A DNA stretch of 64,000 nucleotides from Azadirachta indica. Lineage: Eukaryota > Streptophyta > Magnoliopsida > Sapindales > Meliaceae. Below, piece by piece: positions 36,159 through 49,473 of the stretch. The stretch's first letter is position 1. Every line of letters starts with the position of its first letter. Under the pieces are notes generated by a model. The model was given only the letters and a program-made list of their open reading frames with translations, searched no databases and was not told where the DNA came from. Location of the stretch: assembly GCA_022749755.1 (NCBI GenBank), contig CM040444.1:17653274-17717273 (forward strand), written 5' to 3'. The position numbers were made by a program, and so were the translations under genes.

Positions 36159-38380
36159 AATGGACGATTGAACTCCTTTCTTTTACTAACTGGTGTGTGA
36201 CTTGTAAGATACCTAGGATTATTATATATATTCTGTAATTTGTATCATTGATATTTGACTTGGAAAGCATAGTTGCTTGCTGGCTCCATAATTGGGGGAC
36301 AGAAAAATATGTGTTCCATAAACAAATTGGGGAGGATTATATATAATTGTAACTTCTGACTACTAATAAATTACACAGTTTATGTCATATGTATTCTATA
36401 ATTCTTCTTCTGTTAGACTTGCTGATACTATCATTACTGATGATCTGAAAGGCTGAAAAAATTGTAAACTGAATTTTTATCTGAAGAGTCTTGAGTTAGC
36501 AGCCATGTGAACATGTCTAATTACTGATTAATTTAGTGATGTGGTCCTGTGTTTAACTAGAGTATGCAGCTACTCCATGCATCGTGTGGAATATGAATCC
36601 GTAATGTGGTCCTACAATTTCTCAGTTTGATGGTCAAAATTCTACGCGGCGACTTGTTTTAGGGATGATAACTTTGGGTTGCTGATCTGTCCGAGAATTT
36701 CATAGATTTAGATCTGCAATCTGTGATAAAACAACATTAAGTGAGAGCAAAAGGAGAGTTAAGGACCACATCTTTTATCATTATGGGAAGAATGAATAGA
36801 ATACCAGAAAAAATTAAGTACATAATTGTGATGTAAAAGTACAGATGCTGTTAAGAACCATTCATAAATCTAACTACCAATAATGCAGAACATGTCAAGC
36901 AAATTCCTTAATCCAACTAACAGTAGTAGATGGACATAAAATTTTCTATTTCCAATGGCAGTTTTATATTGTTCTTGCTTATGAAAATGTAATCTAAGGC
37001 TCTATTATTGCATAGAGAATTCATTCAGGAGGAATATCAGACCACAAGCAGTGATGGTACTGAAGTTACACGTTTTCGACTTCTTAGCTAAGCAAATGTT
37101 TCTTGGGACCAAAAGGAGATCATGATTCGATTTGTTTTAACTAGTTATTCCTCAAAAAGTTTTGATTAATCAAACTTTTTGATCAGTGTGCATAATTAGA
37201 TATCAATTTAGTTACTGAGTTTTGTGCAGCACATGAAACATGCTATGAACTGTCTGTCAATTTGAAAAAAGAAAAACTTGTCTAAAAGCAGGGTTCAGGA
37301 CCACAATATGTACTTTAGATAACATCAATGGACGCAATATTGAAATAAAATACATTGTTGAATGGCGTATTTGCTTTCTTTTATTTCCTGTACAGATTTT
37401 TTAAATTGTAGAACATATTTTATGCCAAAAATTTTTCAGGGTGTTTTTTCTGCTACAACAAGTTTACAGCTTATGCAGTTGGAAAAGAATCTCAAATTTA
37501 ACAGCATACACCTTTAAGTGCAGGAAAATGTTACAGAAAAGCTCGAGGCTAACCTTTCTTTTTTAAATGAAAAGCAGAGGTGTCCGCCATTTTTGAAAGA
37601 AAGCCATTTGGAAGTACTTTGATTTGGTGCAAAATTTTAAATTGAAGTTTAATTTAGCCGACAATGTCTAAATTATAAGTTAAATGAAGCATCCAATAAT
37701 GCCAGAAGTTGGTGGCGGATTTTCTGCAAAGGAAGCATTCAAGAAATAGTGATGATTCGAAATGATTTCCAAGAGCCATTATTTGATCTCTTATGTAATC
37801 CTTTGAATTTAAAACTCAAATTCTAGACAACTCCATACAAATATCTAGATGATGACATCTTTGAAAAAAAAAAAAAAAGAAGTTCTTAGTTGCAACTTCC
37901 TCAAACGTTCAAGCATGCAACTTCCTCTGCTAATTCCTGATCTGTTTTAGAAAACTGCACATGAAAATAATTCAAGTCACCAATCAAGTTGGAAACACAT
38001 GTTAACAATTTCACTCGTGAAGTACTTTAAATTACTCAGTAAGACTGAGGTTTTAGAATTTCCACGAATATTATATGGTTCTTGAACCTATATTGATTAT
38101 TTCATAGTTTAAGGTACATAGTTTTACAAACAGAAAGTTGTGGGCTTGCATATCCTTGTTCTTATTTCTTTCGGCTTGAAGAGTACAAGCTGGCAAAATT
38201 TGTACGACCAATAGGCTTCAAGTGTCCAAAATAATGGAGGATTCTGATTATTAAATGAAAGATATGACAGACATTAAGCCAGGATTTGTAACATATGAAT
38301 TTGAATACAATATGCAAAGTTAAGTTAGCAATGAGATTCTTTCAGATTCTTTCTGTTCTGATGTAAGAGTGAAGAAAATC

Positions 38381-38444
38381 ATGAGCACCAGTAATGAGAA
38401 AATATGCCTTACATGAACACCAGTAATGAGAAAATATGCTTTAC
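38381..38444. repeat. 32-bp tandem duplication
   Basis: Copies at 38381-38412 and 38413-38444 share CACCAGTAATGAGAAAATAT and differ at two positions that I can see. Confidence 0.88.
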
Positions 38445-40022
38445 TCATTGCATCAATAATTTCTGTCATTGTCAAAGAGGTTTCTTGATCCACCATTGTA
38501 AAGCTCAAGGATCGCATAATATGATCCTTTTTAACTTCCATCGAGACCTTGAAGGTGGAGAATTATGGCTACTTCCTTGTGAAACAGAAACATATTTTAT
38601 ATCATAAGAACTTGACAATTTTGATTTATATTGAATCTCTTTAAAAAACTTTGTTTAGCTGCCATTGATGCAATCATCCACTTATATTTTGTTACACCAA
38701 CCAAGACTTTAGTTCCCCGGAAGACTTGTCCTCGTAGATGGAAATGTTCTCGCTCTGCTATAGTTACATCTACTGAACTGAAGTTTGCCATAAAAGCCTG
38801 AGCTAATAAATATGTATGTTCTTCCTTTCTGCATACAGTTCTCGTCATGACACTGGAATATCCCTTAAAATACATAGAGATTTCAACTAGTTTTGATTGA
38901 ATGTTGAACAAATTAACCATCAATTTCATCTAGCTTACCTACCGAATACTCTGCCTGCATGCGCCTTATAATGACATCATTGACTACTCTTTTTCTGCTT
39001 TAGATAATACTATATACTCCTATTAGTCTTCGCCTATCTGTCCAGATGATAAATACGTTGCGTTTCTATCTAAAATTTGTTTTGTAAAATTATTATTGTA
39101 TATAGCACTTTCCAAAAAAAAAAAAAAAAGTCAATGAATCTTCTTTTGATTCCACCTTTCAAAAGTTTTCTGTTCATTACGGATCCTTGGTATCTTGCTT
39201 TGATTCAATCAACTCATGTGATGGTGTTCAAAGGACATTAATTGTCAAGTGTACATATTCATGTTTTAATAATTCATAACAGAATACTGACTTTAGCTGC
39301 AATAATGTTATTTGCAGGAATGCTGGGAAATCGGGGGATGTATTATTTCTATCTGAACGAAATCCTTGAATGAAATGGAGAAAAAATGATTCCATATTGA
39401 ACAAAGCATCAAGTTCATTTCCTGATTTAAATCCTGTCCATTGGATCTCTGCAGATAAATGCACTCTTACATTGATTATGACAGATTGAAAGCTCCATAT
39501 ATGCAAAATAAAGATCATTTGAACTATTCCACGTCAACTACCATTCATCTGATTAACAATCCAACACTTATCATGATTTGATCAGATGAAAGATTTTCAA
39601 TGGCTAGGATTGATTTTCCAACTTGATCCCACATCAGATAATCTCTCATACTTCACCTCCTCATACCAGCTAGATTAAAAATTATCTCCATTGACCAGTA
39701 CTCTCTGCTACGACATATACAATATTCAAGTGAGGGAATCTCCATTAGAAATATAAAAATGAGCTTACAGATATCCATAAAAATGAATATCTATGGTATC
39801 TTGAATTGATTCTATTGGCTCGTGTATTCCACGCAATCTAATGCTATGTATATTCAAACAGATACCAAGAGATATAATATTGCAATATAATTGAGTTATG
39901 ACTTTATCTCCTACCAATATATTATATAATTCTCCCCCTCCATATAATTTAATTTCTAATTCTAGTTGATGTGTATGTTTGTGTTTGGAAGCAACATTAA
40001 CATCAGCAAAGTCTGAAAATTA

Positions 40023-40091
40023 AGCACTTTTATCAAGTGCTTTCCACTGTTTTCAGTGGAAGCAACTAATAAAAATGGAGTATTTCCATTT
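40023..40091. repeat. Three consecutive short hairpins
   Basis: AGCACTT/AAGTGCT (40023-40041, 5-nt loop), TCCACTG/CAGTGGA (40043-40060, TTTT loop, extendable by one pair), and AAATGGA/TCCATTT (40073-40091, 5-nt loop). All stems are perfect, 7 to 8 bp. Confidence 0.8.
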
Positions 40092-43010
40092 AAACTTTAA
40101 TATATATATGTATATATATATATATACATACATATATATATATATATAATGCATGTAAATTTCAAAATCTGCCACAGATATATATGGATTCTTGCACGAA
40201 GTATGAATATGTTTGAAGGAATGAAAGTTGTCTTGATATAGTGGAAAATGATATGCAATCAATTACCAAAATGCAGATTAATTAATATGTGAGCATTTCT
40301 CAGTGATGTCAAAATCAACCATGTTCACTGCCTATGAAAGTGCTTTTGAATAATCTAATCAGCAATCCTGATGAATGATGGAAGAAAATTTACTACTAAT
40401 GAAAAATTACAATAAGTTGGTTAAAGGAAAGTACTGATACACAGTTATGGAGAAACCATTATCTCAAAATCTTAAAAGAAGGAAAAAAGGGAGAAAAAAA
40501 AATATTATAGTCAAAGATTTAAAAGAAGAAAACCCCACAAACGCAAGATACCCACTTGTGTATTGAATCTGAAAAGATGCATACGCCATCAGAAAGAACT
40601 GAGCAGAAACAATTGGTTGATGATCAAACATGGAAGATGCAAGTGGATGAGTCAGCTTCAACAGATTATGATTAAACCATATAGTAGTCAAGAATCATTA
40701 AGCTCTTGCAAGAGCTTTTGTGTGGAATGCACGTAAGGAAATCCTTGCATAATATCATCTTCGTATGTTATAATCTCATTTTAATCTGCTTTTTGTGTAT
40801 TTTATATTCATAATGTGTGCTTTACAGCCACATCAACTGACATAAGTTATGGGGTAATAAGGAAAGAAAAACATAAAAAAAAATCTTGGTAAGTTTAATA
40901 AGTTTATTAATTAACATGTAGATGTAGACATCTATAGGTCATGGCATTATGTTAACATTTTCTTTCACTTTCAGTGACGTAATCAATGTCATTAAAATAT
41001 CAAACCGTTTTCATATTATAACCAACAAGCTTTTATATGATATGCTAAAATGATAATAAAGATTAATCATTGCAACATGAACTCGCGGTTTTCTGATACG
41101 AAATCTCATGATCATACGTCTGTAAAGCAGACAAATAGTTTTGAGTTGGAGCTGATGCATTACATTGTGAAAGAACCCTTATGATTTGTATAGTGAAAAA
41201 AGATGCAGACCATAGATTAATTTATAGTATAATTTATGTATAAAATTTTGTAACTGGGGTGGCAATGATTCAAATTAGAACAAAAAAATAAATCCAAGAT
41301 CTGGTGAATCATGGTATTGACTTGAAGATGAAGCTTAGTGATGAGTAAATAATTGATTATTCAATTTGATCAAATAGTTTTTAATCTTAACTTCTGATTA
41401 TTTTGGAGTGAGTAGATTGTTTAAGTGTTTCCTCAAAAGCAACATTTCTAGGGCCTGTTGGGCATACTCAAGCAATGAGAATTCAGCAACAAAATCCTTT
41501 TCTCTTCTTTCTGCAAATATGGAATCAAAATTCATGACTTTAAAAGGATTCCATTTCTATAAATTATTACAGAAAAGCAATTAGATTAATGAATGATCTA
41601 AGCTAATGCATTTATTCGATGGATGCGGCGAATCGAGAAGCAGGAATATGAAGAGACCATGACCCCCCAAATTTCTTAGAGGCAGCAATACGAACATGGC
41701 CAAATTTAATGTGGCCAACTTTGTTTTTGTATTAAGTGACCTTTCCAAATAGATTTCTTTATTTCTTAATGAACACACAAAATTACAGCACATAAGTGTC
41801 AGAACCTGATTGTTGTAAGGAAAGCTTTCCCTCATCCGCCGTAAAATTCTGACTTTAACCCTTACTTGAACAATTTGCTAAAGTTGTTTTACTGAAAGTG
41901 ATTAGGAATTTAAAATTCCTTCGTCAGTACAAAAAACTAACACTTGGTGAAAGTTCATGGAGTTACTTGCTGTTAAATCTTTCTGAGTTTGTGATATAAA
42001 TTTGTCATTTTTCCGGCAGACATAGAGGTTTTTCAGCTGTTGCAGCATTGAACAATGAACTTGCAGATGGGTTTAGAGTGTGACATGCGTATGGAATCAC
42101 AGGCATGTTTACGGGGAGGACAACAAATCCCAAATTGAATTGTCATTTTGAGAAGCTCAGTTAATAACCATGGTTAAGGTCAAAAACGGCTTTTGAGATT
42201 GTCCGAGAATCTTCAAGTCAATGAACATACTCAATAAAACAACTAAAGTTCAGTTCAAGAATCTTTTTCACATACCCAGAAAGTTGTTAAAAAATTTTCT
42301 TTTTTAAAAAAACTGAAAATAATAAAAAAGACCTGCCATTTTTTTTTTAACATTAAGAAAAAAAAAAAATGCAACTGGGCAGAGAATCTTATTACTCGCA
42401 ACAAGCGAAAACACTAACATCAAAACATTTCTTTGTTTTTAAACAGTGAAAATCAAAGTTTCATCACCTGCCTCTGTTATGTTTCTGTTTGTGTGGAACT
42501 GAAAACTGAACTAAAGAAATCAGCTTTAATCTTTTTTTTTCTTTCTTTCTGAAATTGTTTTGTGTGTTGTACGGTTGACTTCAAAAAGTAGAACTCAAGT
42601 TATAATTATACCAGAATACAAGGATGTCCCTGAAATGAAATGGCAACATCTTGTGCGGGTTATTCTTGTAGGTCCCATTGAACATTATTTCTGGAGAAGA
42701 TTCTTCACGCGCAGAGCCAGGACACTATAATATACAACCAGCCTCAAAAAAAATACTACCCAAAGTGATGATAATATATCACTGTTAGAGAATTGTTTTG
42801 TACTTAAATTCTCTGTTTTTCTTTTTAATGTGGTTGGGGGTGTTAATAAAGGGAAACAAAACTCAACTTTCACTCAAAAGAATGAAAAAAAAAATCTCAG
42901 TTTGGTGATGTGCAGCTTCTTCTGACCCGGTTGTAAATTTGCTTCAGTGAAGTCATAGTACACAGACAGACGTACCCAAAAGAAGTTCTTTTCCAAGAAT
43001 CTTCAAAAAA

Positions 43011-43737
43011 GTGAGTCACCACTTTCCTTTTTCTGCTTTCAGTGCTTTCATTTCTTTTTTCCTTTTTCTGTTTATGTCATATTTAGTTTTGTTTATGGAG
43101 CTTTGAAATCACTGAATTGGAAGTTCTGGTTACTGGGTTTTAGTTATTTTTTTTCTTGGCTGGTATTCTTTTTGATTAAAATTGCTTCTTTACTTCAATT
43201 TGTGAATCCTGACATCATATACCACATAATTGGTAGTTTGGTGTTTCGAGAGAGTTTTGTTTTTTATTTCTTCTTTTTGTTAAAAAATTTTGTTGTGAAT
43301 GTAATTTAAGGTTTGCTGCAGATAAGTTTGTAGCTTGCTGTTGTTATACTTTTGGAGCTCCTTTAAATCAAGCAAACATGTTAAATTCTTTTCTGATTGT
43401 TATCAGAAACCCTTTTAGAGTCAACAACAATTTTAATTCTTCTGGGATTATATTCGAACTATAGCTTATATTTTGTGTGTCAGTTCAATGAAACTGTGGT
43501 AGGTATTCTTCCTGCTGAAATGCATTTCTGATTGCAGTTCACAAAAACACATTTTTGTTGACGATGTTTCTGCGACTCGGACAGATTGGGTTTTTGGATA
43601 CTGGGAAAAGCAATCCTTCCTGGAAGTTCCTCTTTTTGTTTTTCATCTTTACCGTGCTATTATGTTTTGGTTCATGATACCATTTGACATTCGGATTTAC
43701 TAGTCTTTGTTAGATGCAAATCTGAAGAAGTTTCAAT
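43011..43737 (+). promoter_or_regulatory. NLP 5' leader: intron, then a leader exon with three uORFs
   Basis: A donor GTGAGT at 43011 and an acceptor TTGCAG ending at 43537 suggest a leader intron (inference). The exon 43538-43737 then has uORFs at 43564-43677 (37 codons, hydrophobic second half), about 43662-43703 (13 codons, overlapping the first), and 43714-43725 (Met-Gln-Ile-stop), before the main ATG at 43738. Confidence 0.6.
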
Positions 43738-46700
43738 ATGGATGATGGTAATTTTACGTCTATTTCCACGTTTGGAGCGTGCCCGGGAACTGCCATGGAT
43801 TTGGATTTTATGGATGAGCTCTTGTATGATGGATGCTGGTTAGAGACCACGGACTCTTTCGACTTTTTGCAGTCAGGTCCTTCACGTTCTGGTCCGGTAG
43901 ACGATTCATCACAGTATTTGCCTTATTCAGATGGTAATAGTGGTAATTTGAGTATGAACCTAAACCCTCATCAACAAGTCTATCAAGACGAAACAAAGAG
44001 AAGGGTCACTGAAAATCCATCTCTTGTTTATCCTAAAATTGAAGAACTTCATGAAACTCATATTCAAAACCATCAAGGTTTTGATCCTACTAGTTCTTCA
44101 GGTCAATCCGGAAACTTACTCATTCAAGGTAATGAATTAGGCAGAAGGTGGTGGATTGCACCAAGAGCAAATACCGGGTCTTCTTCATCAGTGAAGGAAA
44201 GATTAGTGTGTGCTATTGCTCATTTGAAAGAGTATATAAAAGATGGGAACACACTTGTTCAAATATGGGTGCCTGTAAAAAAAGGAGGCAAACATGTGCT
44301 TACTACCAATGAACAGCCATACTCTCTTGATCCTAGTTGCAAGAGTCTTGAAAGTTACAGAAATGTTTCAACAACCTATCACTTTGCAGTTGATGAAGAT
44401 TCTAAGGAATTTGATGGGTTGCCTGGTAGAGTTTTCTTGGGGAAGTTGCCTGAGTGGACTCCTGATGTTCGGTTTTTCAGAAGTGATGAGTACCGACGAG
44501 TTAATTATGCTCAACAGTATGATGTTCATGGATCTCTTGCCCTTCCTGTCTTTGAAAGAGGCAGTGGGACTTGCTTGGGTGTTGTTGAGATAGTAACAAC
44601 TTCTCAAAAGATTCAATATCGCCCAGATCTTGAAAATGTCTGCAAAGCTCTCGAGGTCTTTTTTTCCTCTTTTTCTTCCTTTTCTTCTTTCGTGTTTTTA
44701 TAGTTCAAAAAGTCTATTTTTAACCTCTGAATAAGAGCTAAAACTATGGTTTTGGCAGAAGATTGTTCCGTGAAAGCAAAGGATTGACCAAGAATGCTAA
44801 ATTTCTTCTTCTAAGGTTTGATAGATGACCAAAATGTTTGCATTTTTTTAAAAGAAAAAAGTTTTCATGATCCTTTTTACATATGAAGACACTAACTGTC
44901 GGCTATCTTTAAATTCTCTCTGCCTTTGAACATGTTTTCTTCATCCCATGGTCCTTGATGTATGTGACATGTAGCCTGCTTGATACAATGACATCATACT
45001 TTATCATTTTCTGTTTCTCAGCTTCCTATTGTTTTTACTTGCTGAGCATCCTAGTGCGCTCTAATTTTTTTCATTTTGATTATTATTATTATTATTATTA
45101 TTATTTTTGGCCACAAAACAAAAAATTTTTTCATTTTGATTATAACTATGTTGACTTTCTTCTTCTTTGTTTTTTTTCTCTTTTTTTTTTCTAATATCTT
45201 TCCTGCAAAAGGACCCTTCAGAAGTGTCAATGGTTATGGTTATTCTATAATGTTACTGTTTGATGCTTGTAAAGTACGGTGAGAACTTGATCCATCACAT
45301 TCTAGTCTAAATAACTGTATTGATTGATTTACAGGCTGTTGATCTTAGGAGTTCAGAAAACTTCAGTAATTCCTGTGTAAAGGTAAATAGATGTTGTTTC
45401 AAGAACCATAGATGTACATAAAAAATTTATGATTAGTTACTGAGATTGCAGATATGCTTTCCTTTTTTGCAGGCTCACAATAAGTTAAATCATACTGCAA
45501 TGCCTGAGCTAGCAGAGGTTCTAAGATCTGTCTGCAAGACACATAACTTGCCTTTAGCTCTGACGTGGGCTCCATGTGGGCAACAAGGGAAAGGTGGATG
45601 TGTACGATCTGATGAGAATTATGCTCATTGTTTTTTAACTGTGGATTCTGCTTGCTTTGTGGCCAATCAAAAGTTTTCGAACTTCCTTGTTGCATGCTCC
45701 GAGCATCAACTGTTTCAAGGCCAAGGAATAGTTGGGAAAGCATTTACACTGAGAAAACAGTGTTTTGCAGCTGACATAACTGCCTTTAGCAAGTCCAATT
45801 ATCCTCTCTCTCACCATGCTAGGATGTTTGATTTACATGCTGCCATAGCAATTCCACTGCAGGGCATAAGCACTGGAATGATTGAATTTGTCCTAGAGTT
45901 CTTTTTGCCAAAGGACTGCCAAGACACTGAAGAGCAAAAGCGGACAGTCAACTCATTGTCTGTTGTCATACGACAATTGTGCGAGAGTTTACCACTTGCC
46001 ATGGAAAACGAGCTTGAGGAAGTCCTATTGCCCATTGGAGAAATGGGAGTTACTTCAGATAGTTCTTCACCTTCAAAAGGAACATCTCCAGAACAGTCTT
46101 CCTGGATTTCTCATATGATAGAAACCCAACAGAAGGGTAAAGGTATTGCTGTCTCCTGGGAATGTCAAAAAGAAGAACCGAAAGAAGAATTCAACGTGAT
46201 GACTGGTTGGTATGATGCTCAGGCAGATTCATACCACAAGCAGCTTTTTCCAGGATTTTGTCAATTTCAGCAGAATTCTGGGGCTAAAACTAGTGTTGAG
46301 GATGGAGGAGATTCGTCTTCTCTAGGCGGCCGGCACCCAGTAGGAAGCAGAAAAGCAGGAGAGAAGAGGCGAACCAAGACAGAGAAGACAATCAGCTTGC
46401 AAGTTCTTCGACAATACTTTGCTGGGAGCCTTAAAGATGCTGCTAAGAGTATTGGTGGTAGGGAAATATTTTTATTATTACTGGAAATAGCATATTCTTG
46501 TTTCACTTGTTCAGCTAAATATAATTTGTTGAGCAGTGTTTGTTTATTTATTACTAACAATTGATTGGGATGCTTATGGCCTATTTTGCTGCAATCTTTG
46601 ATTTTTTTGGAGCAGACTTGATATAAACTCTAATAGCTTGAGTAATCTGAATTTATGCATTAGTTTTTATTCATTGTATATAACAATAGAATTCCAAGCC

Positions 46701-48116
46701 TGTTTCTATACCATATCTCAAGTCTCACTCTATTGTATCGGCTCAATGGTTACTAGTACAAGTAGCACTTTATATATTATGATTTTTTGGCATGGAATCT
46801 ATATATGCAATGCCATGTTGTCTTTATAATCATATCAGAAAACAATTGGGACAAATTCTTGTAGAAGATACAAACAACAATATGTATAAATAGAATGAAA
46901 AGTGAATTACTTTTGACAAGAAAACTGAAAATTAATGTATGTTTTTGTCTATCTGACATTTCTTTTTCCCCTGTAGGACGTTTGTATACTTTCTCTTGTA
47001 TATTTCATGCACTTCCCACCAAACTTTGCCTTGTCAAGAGGATTTCATCTTTTCACTCAAAAGATAATTCTGCCCCATTCCTGCTCTGAGTATCCTTAAT
47101 TTTAGAGTGATGGCATATGTAGTTTTGGCATCCACCAAGTAAATTTAAAAATTCTTGCCATTTTGCTTTAGACAATTATGGTGTAGCCAGCTAACTGACA
47201 ACTGTTTTTCGTTGTTCCCTTTGCAGTGTGCCCAACTACTCTAAAACGAATATGCAGGCAACATGGGATAACCCGATGGCCTTCAAGAAAGATCAAAAAG
47301 GTAGGCCACTCTTTGAGGAAACTCCAACTTGTAATTGATTCAGTCCAAGGTGCTGAGGGTGCTATTCAAATTGGATCCTTCTATACAAGTTTTCCGGAAT
47401 TGAGTTCTCCAAACTTTTCTGGGAATGATCCTTTTTCATCAGTGAAGACTGGTGATCGTTTGAAGCCATCAAACCTCCAGCCTGACAATGGCTTTTTCGG
47501 CACCGGAGCAGCTGTTTCAAAATCTCCATCCTCTTCATGTAGTCAGAGCTCTGGTTCAAGCACCTGTTGTTCCACGGGAGCAAAGCAGAATATCGCTACT
47601 GTCAATGCCTTGAGTAGTGGAGAAGCACAAATGGTGGAAGAATCTGGTGGGGTGCTGAAGAGGGCTCATAGTCATGCAGAATTGCACGCATTGAATCAGG
47701 AGGAACCAAAGCTTCTTCCAAGGTCCCAAAGCCATAAAATATTGGGTGGGAATGCCAGTCTTGAGTCTTTACCTCCGTTACCAAAATGTCGCCAGCGGAA
47801 TTTAAGAGATGTTGGTGCCTTTAGAGTCAAAGCCACTTTCGGAGAAGAAAAAGTACGTTTCAGCTTGCAACCAAACTCGGGTTTCCAAGACTTGAAGCAA
47901 GAGATTGCACGACGTTTTAAAATAGAAGATTTTAGCAAAATCGACCTCAAGTATTTGGATGATGAGCAGGAATGGGTGCTTTTGACATGTGATACTGACT
48001 TAGAAGAGTGTATAGACATACATAAATCATCTCAAAGCCACACAATCAAGATCGCCCTTCATGTAGCTTCACATTTGAAGTTCGGAAAGCTCGTCCACAG
48101 AACTGCCCCACCCTAA
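43738..48116 (+). CDS. NIN-like protein (NLP) nitrate-response transcription factor, NLP1/NLP2 type
   Basis: Four exons (43738-44655, 45335-45382, 45473-46457, 47227-48116) give 946 residues, normal for the family. The N-terminal GAF-like nitrate-responsive region includes [20 protein letters not shown] and [18 protein letters not shown]. The RWP-RK DNA-binding domain (about 625-680) has [20 protein letters not shown], then [14 protein letters not shown] and [10 protein letters not shown], and is split by the last intron. The C-terminal PB1 domain (about 855-935) has [14 protein letters not shown] and [14 protein letters not shown]. Known: NLPs move to or stay in the nucleus on nitrate and activate nitrate-assimilation genes; PB1 mediates NLP-NLP and NLP-TCP contacts. 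Retention of the last intron would truncate the protein inside RWP-RK. Confidence 0.95.
45078..45104. repeat. (ATT)n microsatellite in NLP intron 1
   Basis: About nine ATT units, with flanking T-rich sequence. Confidence 0.9.
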
Positions 48117-49405
48117 CAGCATTTGCTGGTTTTGTTAACCATATGGTGGCCAGGATATACATGATGGAGCTAGCAGCTCCTCAAATGGTGGGAGATTTCG
48201 GTATTGATTAGGATAGAAATTATTTTTTATTTTCAGTTTCATTTGAGTGTAACAGCCATGAAATCTTGTTCCATAGATCATGGAGTGTTGCCAAGTCGAA
48301 TGAAGGAGGCATAAGAACTACAGAAGCCTATCGGAGTGGAATAAGCACTTTTTCGCAGCACATGAATCATGCAAGTACATCAATGTTATTGATGTTTGTT
48401 AGCTAGATTCTTAGAGATATTTGATTAAGAGTTCTGGCTTGCTCATGAATCATGTAATACATCAAATATTATTTTGATCTTTGTTTGTTAGACAGATATA
48501 TATGGGATTAAGAAGTCTGATGGTGTGCGACCATCAAAATTTGCTTTCTTGCTATTATGTCTGTATATTATGAAACTTAAGGAGAATGTAATATTGCTTG
48601 AAAGTTTCGATGATGTCCATAAAGTGCATGGAAGTTCGCTAATTTGTTTTTTTTTTTTTTTAGTTATTTTGTTTAATATCTAATTTTTTTCGTTCTAATT
48701 CCGAAGTCCTCAAATCTAGAGTAAGAACGCAGAAGAAAATGTACGATATATGAATATATTATAGCTAGCATGATCCACATAATAAATCTTTAAAAGTTAT
48801 ATTGCTCTCCAATTACGAATTATTTAGGTGGGCTTGGTATGGGAGGCAATTGTAATTTGTAAAGCAACAGAGTAAAACATGTTGTTTGGACTGTTAATTT
48901 TGTGGTGAAAATGTGAATAATAATAATAATATTATTATTAGCTTGAATGATGTTATGAGTGAAGGGACATGAAATTCCCAGCTAATCAATTCTTACGATT
49001 AGGAACACAACAAAAAGGTAGGAGAGGTTAAGAGCTTTGACGAGATGTAAAGTTGGTTGATGAGAAGAGTTAGAAGCGGAAACTGTCCTGAATACACGTT
49101 ATCCTCGGTCAATGCTCCTGCATTCTTTCGTTCGTTCCGGCAAACCGACAAATGCTAGCCTTGCAAAATTACTATCCATATCCTACTACATCTTTTCATC
49201 ACATTGCATTACATGTGCGTGCTTAATGCATTACAGCAACTCTGTTTACTTTTGAGTATAAATACAACCAAATTTAACTATTAGAACAGAGACCAATTAC
49301 TTCTTACGACAACACACACCAACCAAAGCTAGCTTCCCTCCTGTTTAATTGTTTGTTTTGTGCTAGGTTGCTAACCCAACCGACCACATTACTCATTTTA
49401 ATTTG

Positions 49406-49438
<33 letters not shown>

Positions 49439-49473
49439 GAAAGTATAGATGTTAATTTGTTCATTGGTGAGAG
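48117..49473. other. Intergenic between NLP and LRR-extensin
   Basis: Contains the NLP 3' UTR, an AAT/ATT palindromic run near 48916-48940, and an (AAAAG)n tract at about 49411-49440, ending 34 bp before the LRR-extensin ATG. No other gene is seen. Confidence 0.55.

Larger units (their letters stand above)
36159..43010. other. Long gene-poor interval
   Basis: About 6.9 kb with no frame showing family resemblance on either strand. It contains a 32-bp tandem duplication (38381-38444), three consecutive small hairpins (40023-40091), and an (AT)n tract (about 40100-40150). The last part before 43010 probably contains an untranslated NLP exon. Remote enhancers or non-coding RNAs are possible but not visible. 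Confidence 0.5.

Noticed and set aside
38320..38929. Two adjacent minus-strand frames in the gene-poor interval
   Set aside because: No recognisable motif, no plausible splice join, and a tandem duplication lies across the region.
41450..41480. GGGCCTGTTGGGC, a common MITE-type end
   Set aside because: I could not find a matching inverted end or target duplication nearby.
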